From positions 1 to 64,000 of the forward strand of contig NZ_QYCN01000025.1 in NCBI RefSeq assembly GCF_003583925.1: a DNA stretch of 64,000 bases, written 5' to 3'. The DNA is from Hymenobacter rubripertinctus (GTDB taxonomy: Bacteria; Bacteroidota; Bacteroidia; Cytophagales; Hymenobacteraceae). How positions within the stretch are numbered: position 1 is the stretch's first letter; every line of letters begins with the position of its first letter. Of the stretch, positions 53,656 to 62,360 are shown in pieces. The position numbers and the translations under genes are program-made. Under the pieces are notes generated by a model that searched no databases, was not told the DNA's origin, and saw only the letters and a list, made by a program, of their open reading frames with translations.

Positions 53656-55623
53656 TCATTCTGGCACCGTTATATCGGCCTGCACTTCGGCCAGGGGCGC
53701 GGTGGCGCGGATAAAGTAGCGGTAGCGGCCTGGGCACAGCTGCAACGTTAGCGGCCCGGCCTGCGGGCCGATTTCAGAGGTGAAAACGGGCGGTACCTGG
53801 TCGGGGTGCGGGCCGCTGAGTTCTTCCAGCAGGTAGAGTTGCAGCACCCGGCGGCCGGTGGCACTGGTGGCCCGGTAGGGCGCGAGGTCGAGCGTGACAG
53901 GGCGGGCGTTGGTGGCGGCCGGGTAGGGCAGGGGTAGCCGCCGGGCGTCGAGGCGGTTGTACACCGTTATATCGGCCGTGCTTAAAAGGGCTTCGGGCGG
54001 GCGGCGGGTGGGTTTTTCCGGGTACAACAGCTGCTTGTAAATGCTCCGGGCCAGGCCCGGAGCCGCCAGCGAGTCGAGGTGCTGCCAGTGCGGCGGCAGG
54101 TGCAGCTCCTTGTAGGGAATGCACTGGTCGTGCTCGGTGTGGCTCTGGTTGACGACGACCACCGACTTGCCTCCCCAACCGGCCAGCAGTCGGCGGCGCA
54201 CATCCCGCCACGACTCCCTGTTGTCCCAGTTGCCTTCGGACATAGACGTAAACAGCACCACCCGCGCGTGTTTGGGCAACTGCTCCAGGGCGCGCCGGAG
54301 GTTTTGTTGCTGCCGCTGGAGGTGCTCATTCTGGCGTCGTTCAGCGCCGAAGTCAGACGTATGCCGGATGACATGGTCGATGCCGGCCGGCTGGATGGTG
54401 TCGGCGTAGCCAACGAGCGTAAATCCCTGCTGCCGGGCGGTGCGGATAAGGTTGGCGAACTGGTACTCGGCCGCGAATTCGTGGCGGCTGACGGCTGGGT
54501 AGGGCTGCTGACCAAGCAGAGGGGCAGCCCCGTTGAGCGTACTCACCAGCAGGTAGCGAAATCCCTGCGCGTACAACTCGGGCAATAATTGCGCTACCAG
54601 CGTCCGGTGATGCGGCCGGTGCACATTTTCGTCGAACAGGGCCACCTGCTTGCCTTTCGTCTGGCGCAGAATATCGGAATGGGCTTCGTGGACCGAATAA
54701 ATTTCGTCCGCCATGCAGCCAAAGGTGCCATCGGTGCTGTACTGGGGCTGCGGCAAGGAGATGAAGTCCAGGTCCGACTCGCTTCGTAGCCACCGTTGCG
54801 CGGGGGCATTCACGAACGATTCGTATTTGTCGAGGCCGTTTGCCAGGGCCAGGGTGGTGCGGTAAGCTATGGTGCGGTAGCGGTGCTGGTAGCGGGAGAG
54901 GCTGGAGTCGGCCGCGTACTCGGCAGGCGTAATCTGGTTGGCCCCGGCCGCGTGCCGGCCCTCCTGCAACGTAGCCAGCGCCGGCTGCGGGTTGCCGCCG
55001 GGAGCGTGCCGAACCAGGCTGTCGGCGTACCGGGCCAGGGCGGCTACATCGGGCAGGGGTGGGGTTCCGGGCAGTTCCAGGGCCGGGAAAATGCGGCTGC
55101 CGTACAGAATATCGAGGGTTCGTTGCAGGTTGGGGTACTGGCCCAGGCCCCCTCCGTAAGCCGCCCGCTCCACCTCGGCCCGCAAATAGAGCCAGCCGCC
55201 CGCTGGCAGCGCGCAGGCCAGCTCCTGGGTAAGCGGCGGGCTGCTGCTGCCCCGGTAGTAGCGCCCCGGCCGCCAGGCCTCGAAGCCCCAGCCCAGCCAC
55301 GCTAGGGCAGCCCCGGTAGGCAGGTGTACCACCGTGAGGGTACTGCGGGGGGCGTTTTGCTGCCGGATAACGGCCAGCACCGAAGCCCCGGCCGCCGCCG
55401 CGGGGCCGGCCAGTTGCCCCAGCCGGGCCGTCAGTTCGGGTTCGGGGGGGCCGAGGGGGTGAGGCGTGGCCTGGAAGCTGGCCGGTAGTGCCAGCCGCAG
55501 GCCCAACCGCGCATCGGTGTAGGTCTGAGCCAGGGTATCGGGCTGTTGGGCGCGGGCGGGGCCACTAGCCAGCAGCCCCAGTATGCCTGACACCCTCAGG
55601 ATTCTCCTCATTGCTTTGCTCAT
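53656..55623 (-). CDS. secreted protein with ChaN/EreA-like domain, uncharacterised
   Basis: About 655 residues; a signal peptide (RRILRVSGILGLLASGPARAQ) starts at ATG 55623 or 55611. The N-terminal 150 residues form an uncharacterised beta domain (LGLRLALPASFQAT, GWGFEAWRPGRYYRG). The central part (VALFDENVHRPHHRTLVAQLLPELYAQGFRYL through HARVVLFTSMSEGNWDNRESW) resembles the erythromycin-esterase/ChaN/TIKI superfamily, where this place usually reads like NExHxxPxHR; here it is DENVHRPHHR, so the acid and histidine pair is shifted. The last 100 residues look like an Ig-like module. Exported, with no operon partner. Enzymatic activity is doubtful; I would call it an unknown envelope protein. 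Confidence 0.6.
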   Translation of the reverse strand: MSKAMRRILRVSGILGLLASGPARAQQPDTLAQTYTDARLGLRLALPASFQATPHPLGPPEPELTARLGQLAGPAAAAGASVLAVIRQQNAPRSTLTVVHLPTGAALAWLGWGFEAWRPGRYYRGSSSPPLTQELACALPAGGWLYLRAEVERAAYGGGLGQYPNLQRTLDILYGSRIFPALELPGTPPLPDVAALARYADSLVRHAPGGNPQPALATLQEGRHAAGANQITPAEYAADSSLSRYQHRYRTIAYRTTLALANGLDKYESFVNAPAQRWLRSESDLDFISLPQPQYSTDGTFGCMADEIYSVHEAHSDILRQTKGKQVALFDENVHRPHHRTLVAQLLPELYAQGFRYLLVSTLNGAAPLLGQQPYPAVSRHEFAAEYQFANLIRTARQQGFTLVGYADTIQPAGIDHVIRHTSDFGAERRQNEHLQRQQQNLRRALEQLPKHARVVLFTSMSEGNWDNRESWRDVRRRLLAGWGGKSVVVVNQSHTEHDQCIPYKELHLPPHWQHLDSLAAPGLARSIYKQLLYPEKPTRRPPEALLSTADITVYNRLDARRLPLPYPAATNARPVTLDLAPYRATSATGRRVLQLYLLEELSGPHPDQVPPVFTSEIGPQAGPLTLQLCPGRYRYFIRATAPLAEVQADITVPE

Positions 55624-55876
55624 AACAGAACCGGATCAGGCAAACCGTACGAAACCCCGGGGGCGGCACCAGCCCGCTACCGAAAAGCAGTTTACGCAAC
55701 CGCGCCCGGAAACCGGGGCCTTTGCCGTAAGTTTGCCCCCTGAATGCCGTTTAGCAATCCGCCGCACAAAGCCCCAAAAAAGGGGTTCAAACCGGCACAA
55801 AACCATCCTTCGGCCACATACTGCGGCGGCAGTGTGTTTTGCGGATCAGTTTAAAATTTCGCTTCTCTTTGTGCTT

Positions 55877-56515
55877 ATGAAGTACTGGAAATATTACCTG
55901 GTGGCCCTGCTCGTCATCGTCATCGACCAACTCTCCAAGTGGGCCGTGCACCGCTACATGCCCATGGGCATGCCCGGCGAAATCCCCGTTTTCGGCGACT
56001 GGTTCAAGCTGCACTACATCCTGAATCCGGGCATGGCCTTCGGCGTGCAGCTGCCGCCGCCCTACGGCAAGGTGATGCTCACGCTGTTCCGGCTGGTGGC
56101 CGTCACGGGCATTGGGTACTACATCTACCGCCTCTGGAAGCAACATGCACCTAACGGCCTGATTATCTGCATCGCCATGATTCAGGGCGGGGCCATTGGT
56201 AACCTAATCGACTCGATTTTCTACGGTATCATCTATGACAACGCCCCTTTTGGTTCGCCCACGCCCTGGTTCCACGGCCAGGTGATTGACATGCTCTACG
56301 CCGACCTCTACGAAGGCATTCTGCCTTCCACCTGGCCACTGGTGGGCGGGTCCCACCTCTCGCTCTGGCCTATTTTCAACATCGCCGATTCCGCCATTTT
56401 CGTGGGCGTAGCCCTGATTCTGATTTTCCAGAACCGCTTCTACGGCGGCCACTTTGAAGCCGCCGAAGCGGAGGCGCAGGCCCGTCGCAACGCCGAAGCT
56501 TCGGAAGTGGCGTAA
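55877..56515 (+). CDS. lspA: lipoprotein signal peptidase (LspA)
   Basis: 212 residues from ATG 55877 (MKYWKYYLVALLVIVIDQLS). Four membrane segments. The catalytic aspartates are in GGAIGNLIDSIFYG and PIFNIADSAIFVGV, and the substrate motif LNPGMAFGV (usual NxGxxFG) is near residue 52. It removes signal peptides from prolipoproteins, of which the window has at least six. The C-terminal tail (EAAEAEAQARRNAEASEVA) is longer than in Proteobacteria, as usual for Bacteroidota. Confidence 0.95.
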   Translation: MKYWKYYLVALLVIVIDQLSKWAVHRYMPMGMPGEIPVFGDWFKLHYILNPGMAFGVQLPPPYGKVMLTLFRLVAVTGIGYYIYRLWKQHAPNGLIICIAMIQGGAIGNLIDSIFYGIIYDNAPFGSPTPWFHGQVIDMLYADLYEGILPSTWPLVGGSHLSLWPIFNIADSAIFVGVALILIFQNRFYGGHFEAAEAEAQARRNAEASEVA

Positions 56516-56564
56516 ATGTCAGTTGTTAATTGCCAGTTGAATAGTTGAGGACTGACTGAAAAAA

Positions 56565-56662
56565 CCTGTCATCCTGACGAAGGAAGGACCTTATCGCACT
56601 GAACAGTCGTAACAGAGACTCGTTTGGATGGGATAAGGTCCTTCCTTCGTCAGGATGACGGG
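56565..56662. repeat. inverted repeat, 31-bp arms of the TGTCATCCTGA family
   Basis: Arms 56565-56595 and 56632-56662 (CCTGTCATCCTGACGAAGGA and complement) match with one mismatch, around a 36-base spacer. Related to 37541-37654. The sequence on its right (AATTTTTAATTCTTCATTTT) up to the ATP-binding protein at 56711 is AT-rich. Confidence 0.85.
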
Positions 56663-56710
56663 TAGTTCAGGCAATTTTTAATTCTTCATTTTTAATTTTT
56701 AATTCAACCA

Positions 56711-58735
56711 ATGCCCATTCTCTCCGTCCGCGACCTGACCATTGATTTCCACAGCCACCGGGGCAATACCCGGGCCGTGGAGGGCATCAGCTTCGACCTG
56801 CACCGGGGCGAAACGCTGGCCATCGTGGGTGAATCGGGCTCGGGCAAGTCGGTAACTTCCCTGGCCTTAATGGGGCTGATTCCGATGCCGCCCGGCCGGA
56901 TTGCCAGCGGCGAGGCCCGGTTCCAGAGCGAGGCGCTGGGGGAGGTAGACCTGCTCACGCTCCGCGACGATGAGCTCCAGCAGGTGCGGGGCAACGACAT
57001 CGGGATGATTTTTCAGGAGCCCATGACCTCGCTGAACCCGGTGTATACCTGCGGCAGCCAGGTGGTGGAAGCCCTGCGCCTGCACACCAGCCTGAGCGAA
57101 AAGCAGGCCCGGGTCCGCACCGTGGATCTGTTCACGATGGCCCGCCTGCCCCGGCCCGAGAAAATTTTCGCCAGCTACCCCCACGAAATCAGCGGCGGCC
57201 AGAAGCAGCGCGTGATGATTGCCATGGCCATGGCCTGCAACCCCGCCCTGCTCATCGCCGACGAACCCACCACGGCCCTCGACGTGACGGTGCAGGCCCA
57301 GATGCTACGCCTCATTGATGAGTTGCGCCGCGAGCACAACACGGCCGTCATCTTCATCACCCACGACCTGGGCGTAGTAGCCGAAATAGCCGACCGCATC
57401 CTCGTCATGTACCGGGGCCACGTGGTGGAGCAGGGGCCGGTGCTCGATATTTTCACCAACCCCCAGCACCCCTACACGAAGGGACTACTGGCCTGCCGCC
57501 CAAAACTTTCGGTGGGTCGCAAAAAACTTCCCGTAGTGGCCGATTTCATGCGTGAAACAGCCGACGGGGGCTTTATTGCCACTGAAACTTCCCCAGGTCA
57601 AGTGCCTGATGATGAAAGCGGTGCTGCCGACGCTGTGCCCTCTCACAGTGAGCGTGAAACCACCAAAATGTTCCCCGTGGAACATGGTGTTTCACGCCCC
57701 GTGGAACCGCATTTTGGCCTTGAATCGGCTCCCAGTGCCGAATCGGGCGTGGAACTTCCGCTCTCCTACGACCCGGCGAACCAGGGCTTAAGCCCTGGGC
57801 TAGTCAGGGAGCCGGGCATGGACGCGGATGTAGCGGCGGATGATGCCTTGGCCACTGACACGGCTTCCGCTTCTCGCTCCGTAGCCCAGGGTTTCAACCC
57901 AGGGACGCAGGTGCCGTTGCTGGCAGTGCAGGACCTGAACGTGCACTTCCCCATTCGCAAAGGGTTCTTCAACCGCAAGCCGGAGTTCGTGCGGGCGGTT
58001 GATGGGGTGAGCTTCGAGATTTACCCCGGCGAAACGGTGGGGCTGGTAGGGGAGTCGGGCTGCGGTAAGACGACGCTGGGCCGGGCGCTGCTGCGGCTGG
58101 TGGAACCAACGTCGGGCCGCATTCTGTTCGAGGGCGACGATCTGGCGAAGCTGCCGGCTGAGGCGCTACGCCGCCGCCGCCGCGACTTCCAGATGGTGTT
58201 CCAGGACCCCTACGCCGCCCTCAACCCCATGATGACCGTGGGCGAGGCCATTGTGGAGCCCATGCGGGTACACGGCGTAGGCGGCACCAAGCAGCAGCAA
58301 AAAGCCAAGGTGCTGGAGCTGCTGCGCACGGTGGGCCTGCGGGAGGAGCACTTTATGCGCTACCCCCACGAGTTCAGCGGCGGCCAGCGCCAGCGCATCT
58401 GCATTGCCCGCGCCCTGGCCCTGCAACCCAAGTGCATCATCTGCGACGAATCCGTGTCGGCCCTCGATGTGTCGGTGCAGGCCCAGGTGCTCAACCTGCT
58501 CAACGACCTCAAGCGCGAGTTCGGCATCACTTACCTCTTCATCACCCACGACTTGTCGGTGGCCCGGTTTATGAGCGACCGGCTGCTGGTGATGCGCCAG
58601 GGCCAGATTGTGGAAAGCGGCCCCGCCGCCGATATTTACGCCAACCCCCAGCATCCGTACACGCAACAACTGCTGGCCGCCATCCCCAAAGACACCCCCG
58701 CCGACATCCGGGCCGCCGTGGCCAGCCGGGCGTAA
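56711..58735 (+). CDS. fused oligopeptide/dipeptide ABC transporter ATPase (DppD-DppF type)
   Basis: 674 residues with two nucleotide-binding domains. First: Walker A GESGSGKS (residues 40-47), signature [15 protein letters not shown], Walker [13 protein letters not shown]. Second: Walker A GESGCGKT, signature [15 protein letters not shown], Walker [13 protein letters not shown]. Both have the C-terminal oligopeptide/Ni-binding extension ([32 protein letters not shown]). The pair would power a peptide importer whose permeases are not in this window. The linker between them, residues of about 260-405, is long and low-complexity and contains an in-frame inverted repeat (57781-57903), so part of it is probably repeat DNA that became coding. 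Confidence 0.93.
   Translation: MPILSVRDLTIDFHSHRGNTRAVEGISFDLHRGETLAIVGESGSGKSVTSLALMGLIPMPPGRIASGEARFQSEALGEVDLLTLRDDELQQVRGNDIGMIFQEPMTSLNPVYTCGSQVVEALRLHTSLSEKQARVRTVDLFTMARLPRPEKIFASYPHEISGGQKQRVMIAMAMACNPALLIADEPTTALDVTVQAQMLRLIDELRREHNTAVIFITHDLGVVAEIADRILVMYRGHVVEQGPVLDIFTNPQHPYTKGLLACRPKLSVGRKKLPVVADFMRETADGGFIATETSPGQVPDDESGAADAVPSHSERETTKMFPVEHGVSRPVEPHFGLESAPSAESGVELPLSYDPANQGLSPGLVREPGMDADVAADDALATDTASASRSVAQGFNPGTQVPLLAVQDLNVHFPIRKGFFNRKPEFVRAVDGVSFEIYPGETVGLVGESGCGKTTLGRALLRLVEPTSGRILFEGDDLAKLPAEALRRRRRDFQMVFQDPYAALNPMMTVGEAIVEPMRVHGVGGTKQQQKAKVLELLRTVGLREEHFMRYPHEFSGGQRQRICIARALALQPKCIICDESVSALDVSVQAQVLNLLNDLKREFGITYLFITHDLSVARFMSDRLLVMRQGQIVESGPAADIYANPQHPYTQQLLAAIPKDTPADIRAAVASRA
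57669..57684. other. parS-like palindrome in the ABC linker
   Basis: TGTTCCCCGTGGAACA differs by one base from the palindromic form TGTTCCACGTGGAACA of the ParB-binding site. It lies within coding sequence, 18 kb from the origin candidate; a half-site-like TGTTTCACG follows at 57689. Without parAB nearby this could be chance. Confidence 0.3.
57781..57903. repeat. inverted repeat inside the ABC ATPase linker
   Basis: Left arm 57781-57802 (CCAGGGCTTAAGCCCTGGGC) and right arm 57882-57903 are complementary in 17 of 22 positions. The left arm is itself palindromic. The whole repeat is translated in frame, giving residues of about 357-398. Confidence 0.7.
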
Positions 58736-58738
58736 ACT

Positions 58739-58843
58739 GAACGTCATGCAGAGCGGAGCGAAGCATCTCGCGTGCTGACGCAGGAGCACGTTGGCAACGT
58801 CAGCACGCGAGATGCTTGCTTCGCTCCGCTCTGCATGACGTTC
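58739..58843. repeat. inverted repeat of the GTCATGC...AAGCATCT family
   Basis: Left arm 58739-58780 (GAACGTCATGCAGAGCGGAG) and right arm 58798-58843 are complementary except for a short insertion (TGCT) in the right arm. Related to 8969-9089. Remaining sequence up to RNase R at 59019 shows no gene. Confidence 0.85.
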
Positions 58844-59018
58844 GTTTACTACGCCAGCTAACCCCGATATAGTTATTCACCGTTATATTCCGTAGTATCT
58901 TACCAAGCCGGTTCGCCGGCCCCTTTTTCCATTTCCCGAAAGGCCCGGACAGTTTCCGGCTTTCCCCTCATTCAACCTCTGCCGCCTGAGAACAGACCAT
59001 TACCGGCGGCCCGACTAC

Positions 59019-61679
59019 ATGAAACAACCCTCTTCCAAAGCCCCCCGCGCCCCCCGCGCGAAGGCCCAACCCGCCGCCGAAGCATCGGCCCCAGCCACCT
59101 CGGCCACCATCAGCCAGGACCAGATTATGCGGATTTTCCGCGACAACCCCGGTAAGGTGCTCACTTACCGCCAGCTTTCGCGCCGCCTCGGTGTAACCAC
59201 CAAAGACCAGCGCGAAGTGGTGTTTGCCCACCTGCGCGAGCTGCGCCAGGACGACCAGCTGCTCCTGATTCAGAACGACGAGTACCGCCTGACCGACGAA
59301 GCGGCCGCCGCCTTCGAAGCCGCCCCGAAAGGCCGCATCAAGGGCAGCCGAAAAGCCAAGAACGACGGTGCCGAAACGGAAGCGGCCGAGACGCCCACCG
59401 AGCCCGGCGAACTGCCGCCCGGCAAGAAGCTGCCCCGCGGTGGCCGGGTGGCCGAGAGCGAGTTCGGCCAGGACCCCGTGGTGCACCGCCGCCGCGAGGC
59501 CGGCTTCGACTTTCCCGGTGCCAACGAGCCCCAGGCGCCCCGCCGCCGCCGCGAGAGCGGGGGCGACACCATTGTGGGTACCGTGGCCCTGGCCACCGAC
59601 AAGTACGCCTTCGTGATTAGCGAGGAGACGGAGAAAGACGTGCGCGTGTTCACCGACCGCCTCCAGTTTGCCATGCAGGGCGACACGGTGCGGCTGCGGC
59701 TGCGCAGCTCCCGCGACGGCCGCCCGGTGGGCGACGTGGTGGAAGTGCTCGACCGCAAGCGCCCCGAAGTAGTAGGCCGCCTCCAGATCCGCGACAACGT
59801 GGCCTTCGTGAAGCCCGACAACCGTAAGCTGTACTTCGATGTGTACGTGAGCCAGGACGACCTCAACGGTGCCCAGCACGGCGAGAAAGTCCTCGTTCAT
59901 GTAACCGAGTTTCCGGAGGAAGGCTCCGACCGTTCGCCCGCCGGCGTAATTGAGCGCAGCTTCGGACAGGCCGGTGGCAACGAGGCCGAGATCAACGCCA
60001 TCATGGCCGAGTTCGGGCTGCCGTTTGAATTCCCGGCCGAGGTAGAGGCTGAGTCGGAGGAGATGAGCACCGAGATGGAGGCCGCCGAAATCGAGCGCCG
60101 CCGCGACTTCCGGGGCGTCACGACCTTCACTATCGACCCGGCCGATGCCAAGGACTTCGACGATGCGCTGTCGATTCAGCAGCTCGAAAACGGGCACTGG
60201 GAAATTGGGGTGCACATTGCTGACGTAACGCACTACGTGCGCCTCGACACGGCCCTGGAGAGCGAAGCCCGCCAGCGTGCTACCTCAGTGTACCTCGTCG
60301 ACCGCGTGATTCCGATGTTGCCCGAGCGCCTGAGCAACGGCCTCTGCTCGCTACGGCCCAACGAGGACAAGCTGACCTTCTCGGCCGTGTTCGAACTCGA
60401 TGAGAACGGCAAGCTCTACAGCACCTGGCTGGGAAAAACCATCATTCACTCCGACCGCCGCTTCGCCTACGAAGATGCCCAGGAGCGGATTGAGGGCCTC
60501 GATTCCGACTACACCCAGGAGGTGCAGCTCATGAACCGTATCGCCAAGAAGCTCTGCGCCGCCCGCTTCAAGCAGGGGGCCATCAGCTTTGAAACCCAGG
60601 AGGTGAAGTTCCGCCTCGACGAGGATGGCAAGCCCTTGGGCGTGTATGTGAAGGAGCGCAAGGATGCCCACAAGATGATTGAGGAGTTCATGCTGCTGGC
60701 CAACCGCAAGGTGGCCGAGTTCGTGTTCAAGCTCAAAAAGACCAAGCCGCGCTTCACGATGGTCTACCGCGTCCACGACTCGCCCGACCCCGAGCGGCTC
60801 CAGAACTTCGCCCTGTTTGCCAAGAAATTCGGCTACCAGCTCGACCTCAACAATCCCCAAAAAATCAGCACCGAACTCAACGGGCTGAACACCGAAGTGG
60901 TGGGCCGCCCCGAGCAGAACGTGCTCCAGACCCTGGCCATCCGGACCATGGCCAAGGCCACCTACACCACCGACCCGCGCGGGCACTTCGGCCTAGCCTT
61001 CGAGCACTACTCGCACTTCACTTCGCCCATCCGTCGCTACCCCGACATGATGGCCCACCGCCTGCTGGAGCACTACCTCGAAGGGGGCAAGAACGTGGAA
61101 GTGGAGCCCATTGAGGAGGAATGCAAGCACTCGTCGGAGCGCGAGAAACTGGCCGCCAGCGCCGAGCGCGCCAGCATCAAGTTCAAGCAGGTCGAGTTCC
61201 TGCAGGACCACATTGGCGAGCAGTTCACCGGCGTGGTTTCGGGCCTCACCGAGTGGGGCATGTACGTCGAAATTGCCGAGAACAAGTGCGAGGGCATGAT
61301 TCGCATCAGCGACATTCCCGGCGACACCTTTGAGCTCGACAAGGACAACTACCGCCTCGTGGGCCACGGCAGCAAGCGCATCATTCAGTTCGGCGACGAG
61401 CTGCAGGTGGAGGTGAAAGCTGTGAACCTGCTCGACCGTACCATCGACTTTGCCCTCGTGGATGACCGCCCCGACGACGTAAAGCAGCGCGAGCAGCAGG
61501 AGCGCCGCGACAGCAGCAGCAGCCCCCGTGGCTACCGCCCCGAGCGCAGTGGCGGCAAGTCGGGCAGTGGCAGCAGCAAGGGTGGCCGGAGCGACGGTAA
61601 AAACAGCAGCAACAGCGCCGGCGGCCGCTCCGATGGCAAGAGCAGCAGCAAAGGCGGCGGGGGCAAGCGCCGCCGGTAA
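59019..61679 (+). CDS. rnr: ribonuclease R
   Basis: 886 residues. A winged-helix start (TISQDQIMRIFRDNPGKVLTYRQLSRR) is followed by cold-shock domains (about residues 180-330), the RNB catalytic domain beginning RGVTTFTIDPADAKDFDDALS, whose aspartates bind magnesium, an S1 domain (FTGVVSGLTEWGMYVEIAENKCEGM) near 725-800, and a basic/serine-glycine tail (repeats of GGRSDGKSSS). The 3'-5' exonuclease degrades structured RNA and mRNA in the cytoplasm. The N-terminus has an alanine/proline/lysine-rich extension. Size is at the upper end of the family because of the two tails. Confidence 0.95.
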   Translation: MKQPSSKAPRAPRAKAQPAAEASAPATSATISQDQIMRIFRDNPGKVLTYRQLSRRLGVTTKDQREVVFAHLRELRQDDQLLLIQNDEYRLTDEAAAAFEAAPKGRIKGSRKAKNDGAETEAAETPTEPGELPPGKKLPRGGRVAESEFGQDPVVHRRREAGFDFPGANEPQAPRRRRESGGDTIVGTVALATDKYAFVISEETEKDVRVFTDRLQFAMQGDTVRLRLRSSRDGRPVGDVVEVLDRKRPEVVGRLQIRDNVAFVKPDNRKLYFDVYVSQDDLNGAQHGEKVLVHVTEFPEEGSDRSPAGVIERSFGQAGGNEAEINAIMAEFGLPFEFPAEVEAESEEMSTEMEAAEIERRRDFRGVTTFTIDPADAKDFDDALSIQQLENGHWEIGVHIADVTHYVRLDTALESEARQRATSVYLVDRVIPMLPERLSNGLCSLRPNEDKLTFSAVFELDENGKLYSTWLGKTIIHSDRRFAYEDAQERIEGLDSDYTQEVQLMNRIAKKLCAARFKQGAISFETQEVKFRLDEDGKPLGVYVKERKDAHKMIEEFMLLANRKVAEFVFKLKKTKPRFTMVYRVHDSPDPERLQNFALFAKKFGYQLDLNNPQKISTELNGLNTEVVGRPEQNVLQTLAIRTMAKATYTTDPRGHFGLAFEHYSHFTSPIRRYPDMMAHRLLEHYLEGGKNVEVEPIEEECKHSSEREKLAASAERASIKFKQVEFLQDHIGEQFTGVVSGLTEWGMYVEIAENKCEGMIRISDIPGDTFELDKDNYRLVGHGSKRIIQFGDELQVEVKAVNLLDRTIDFALVDDRPDDVKQREQQERRDSSSSPRGYRPERSGGKSGSGSSKGGRSDGKNSSNSAGGRSDGKSSSKGGGGKRRR

Positions 61680-61717
61680 CGCTTCCTCTCTAAAAGACGT
61701 TGCCTGATCGAGTAAGT

Positions 61718-61754
61718 AGCCCCTATCGCCGGTAACGGTGGTAGGGGTTTTTTG
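61718..61754 (+). terminator. intrinsic terminator of rnr
   Basis: GCCCCTATCGCC / GGTGGTAGGGGTTTTTT, with a short loop, 38 bases after the stop. It lies before the 3' end of the convergent TonB-domain gene at 61772. Confidence 0.8.
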
Positions 61755-61771
61755 CTGCCAGCGCCGGCTGC

Positions 61772-62278
61772 CTATTGGAAGTCTACCGGTACCGTCAGCA
61801 CCATATCAACGGGGAGCCCGCCGCGCTTGCCCGGAGTGAAGGTATTCAATCGGCTTACTGCCGCTACTGCTGCGGCATCGTAGGCCGGGTTTAGGCCCCG
61901 GCCCGGCACTACTCCGATGCCGGTTAAGGCCCCGGATGCGAGCACCGTGAACTGCACCATCACCTGCCCACGCTGCCGGGGGCCGGGCGGGCGTTTCAGG
62001 TTCTTGCTGATGATTGTGTACATGGCCTGCGCCCCGCCCAGAAAGCTGGGCTTCGTCTCCACCCGTACATACTTGCCTGTAGTAAGCGCTACCGAATCGG
62101 GGGCGGCCGGAGTTGGCGGGCTCGGCTTCGGAGCAGTAGGCTGCCGGGTCGTTTTACGGGGCAGTGGTACGAGGGGGTCGGGCGGGCGGGCATCCCAGCG
62201 GTTGTAGGAGTTCTGAGCTACACCCATTACCGGGAGCAGCAGCGAAACCAATAGTAGCAGCGGGGTTTTGGCTCTCAT
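61772..62278 (-). CDS. TonB C-terminal domain protein, periplasmic
   Basis: 168 residues. A cleavable signal peptide (TPLLLLVSLLLPVMGVAQ) replaces the membrane anchor of classical TonB. A proline/lysine linker (PTAPKPSPPTPAAPDS) follows, then the TonB C-terminal domain (GQVMVQFTVLASGALTGIGVVPG, LNPAYDAAAVAAVSRL, LPVDMVLTVPVDF). Without a transmembrane helix it is probably not the energy transducer itself; such short proteins are common in Bacteroidota. No ExbB/ExbD or TonB-dependent receptor is near it. The 5' end is close to, and divergent from, the polyprenyl synthase gene. Confidence 0.85.
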   Translation of the reverse strand: MRAKTPLLLLVSLLLPVMGVAQNSYNRWDARPPDPLVPLPRKTTRQPTAPKPSPPTPAAPDSVALTTGKYVRVETKPSFLGGAQAMYTIISKNLKRPPGPRQRGQVMVQFTVLASGALTGIGVVPGRGLNPAYDAAAVAAVSRLNTFTPGKRGGLPVDMVLTVPVDFQ

Positions 62279-62360
62279 GGAAGGGAAGGTACAAAGGAGT
62301 AGCAGGCAGCGCTTCCCGCAACCCGCCGTACCTTTCCCATCTCAACCTTTAGCCCTCTGC

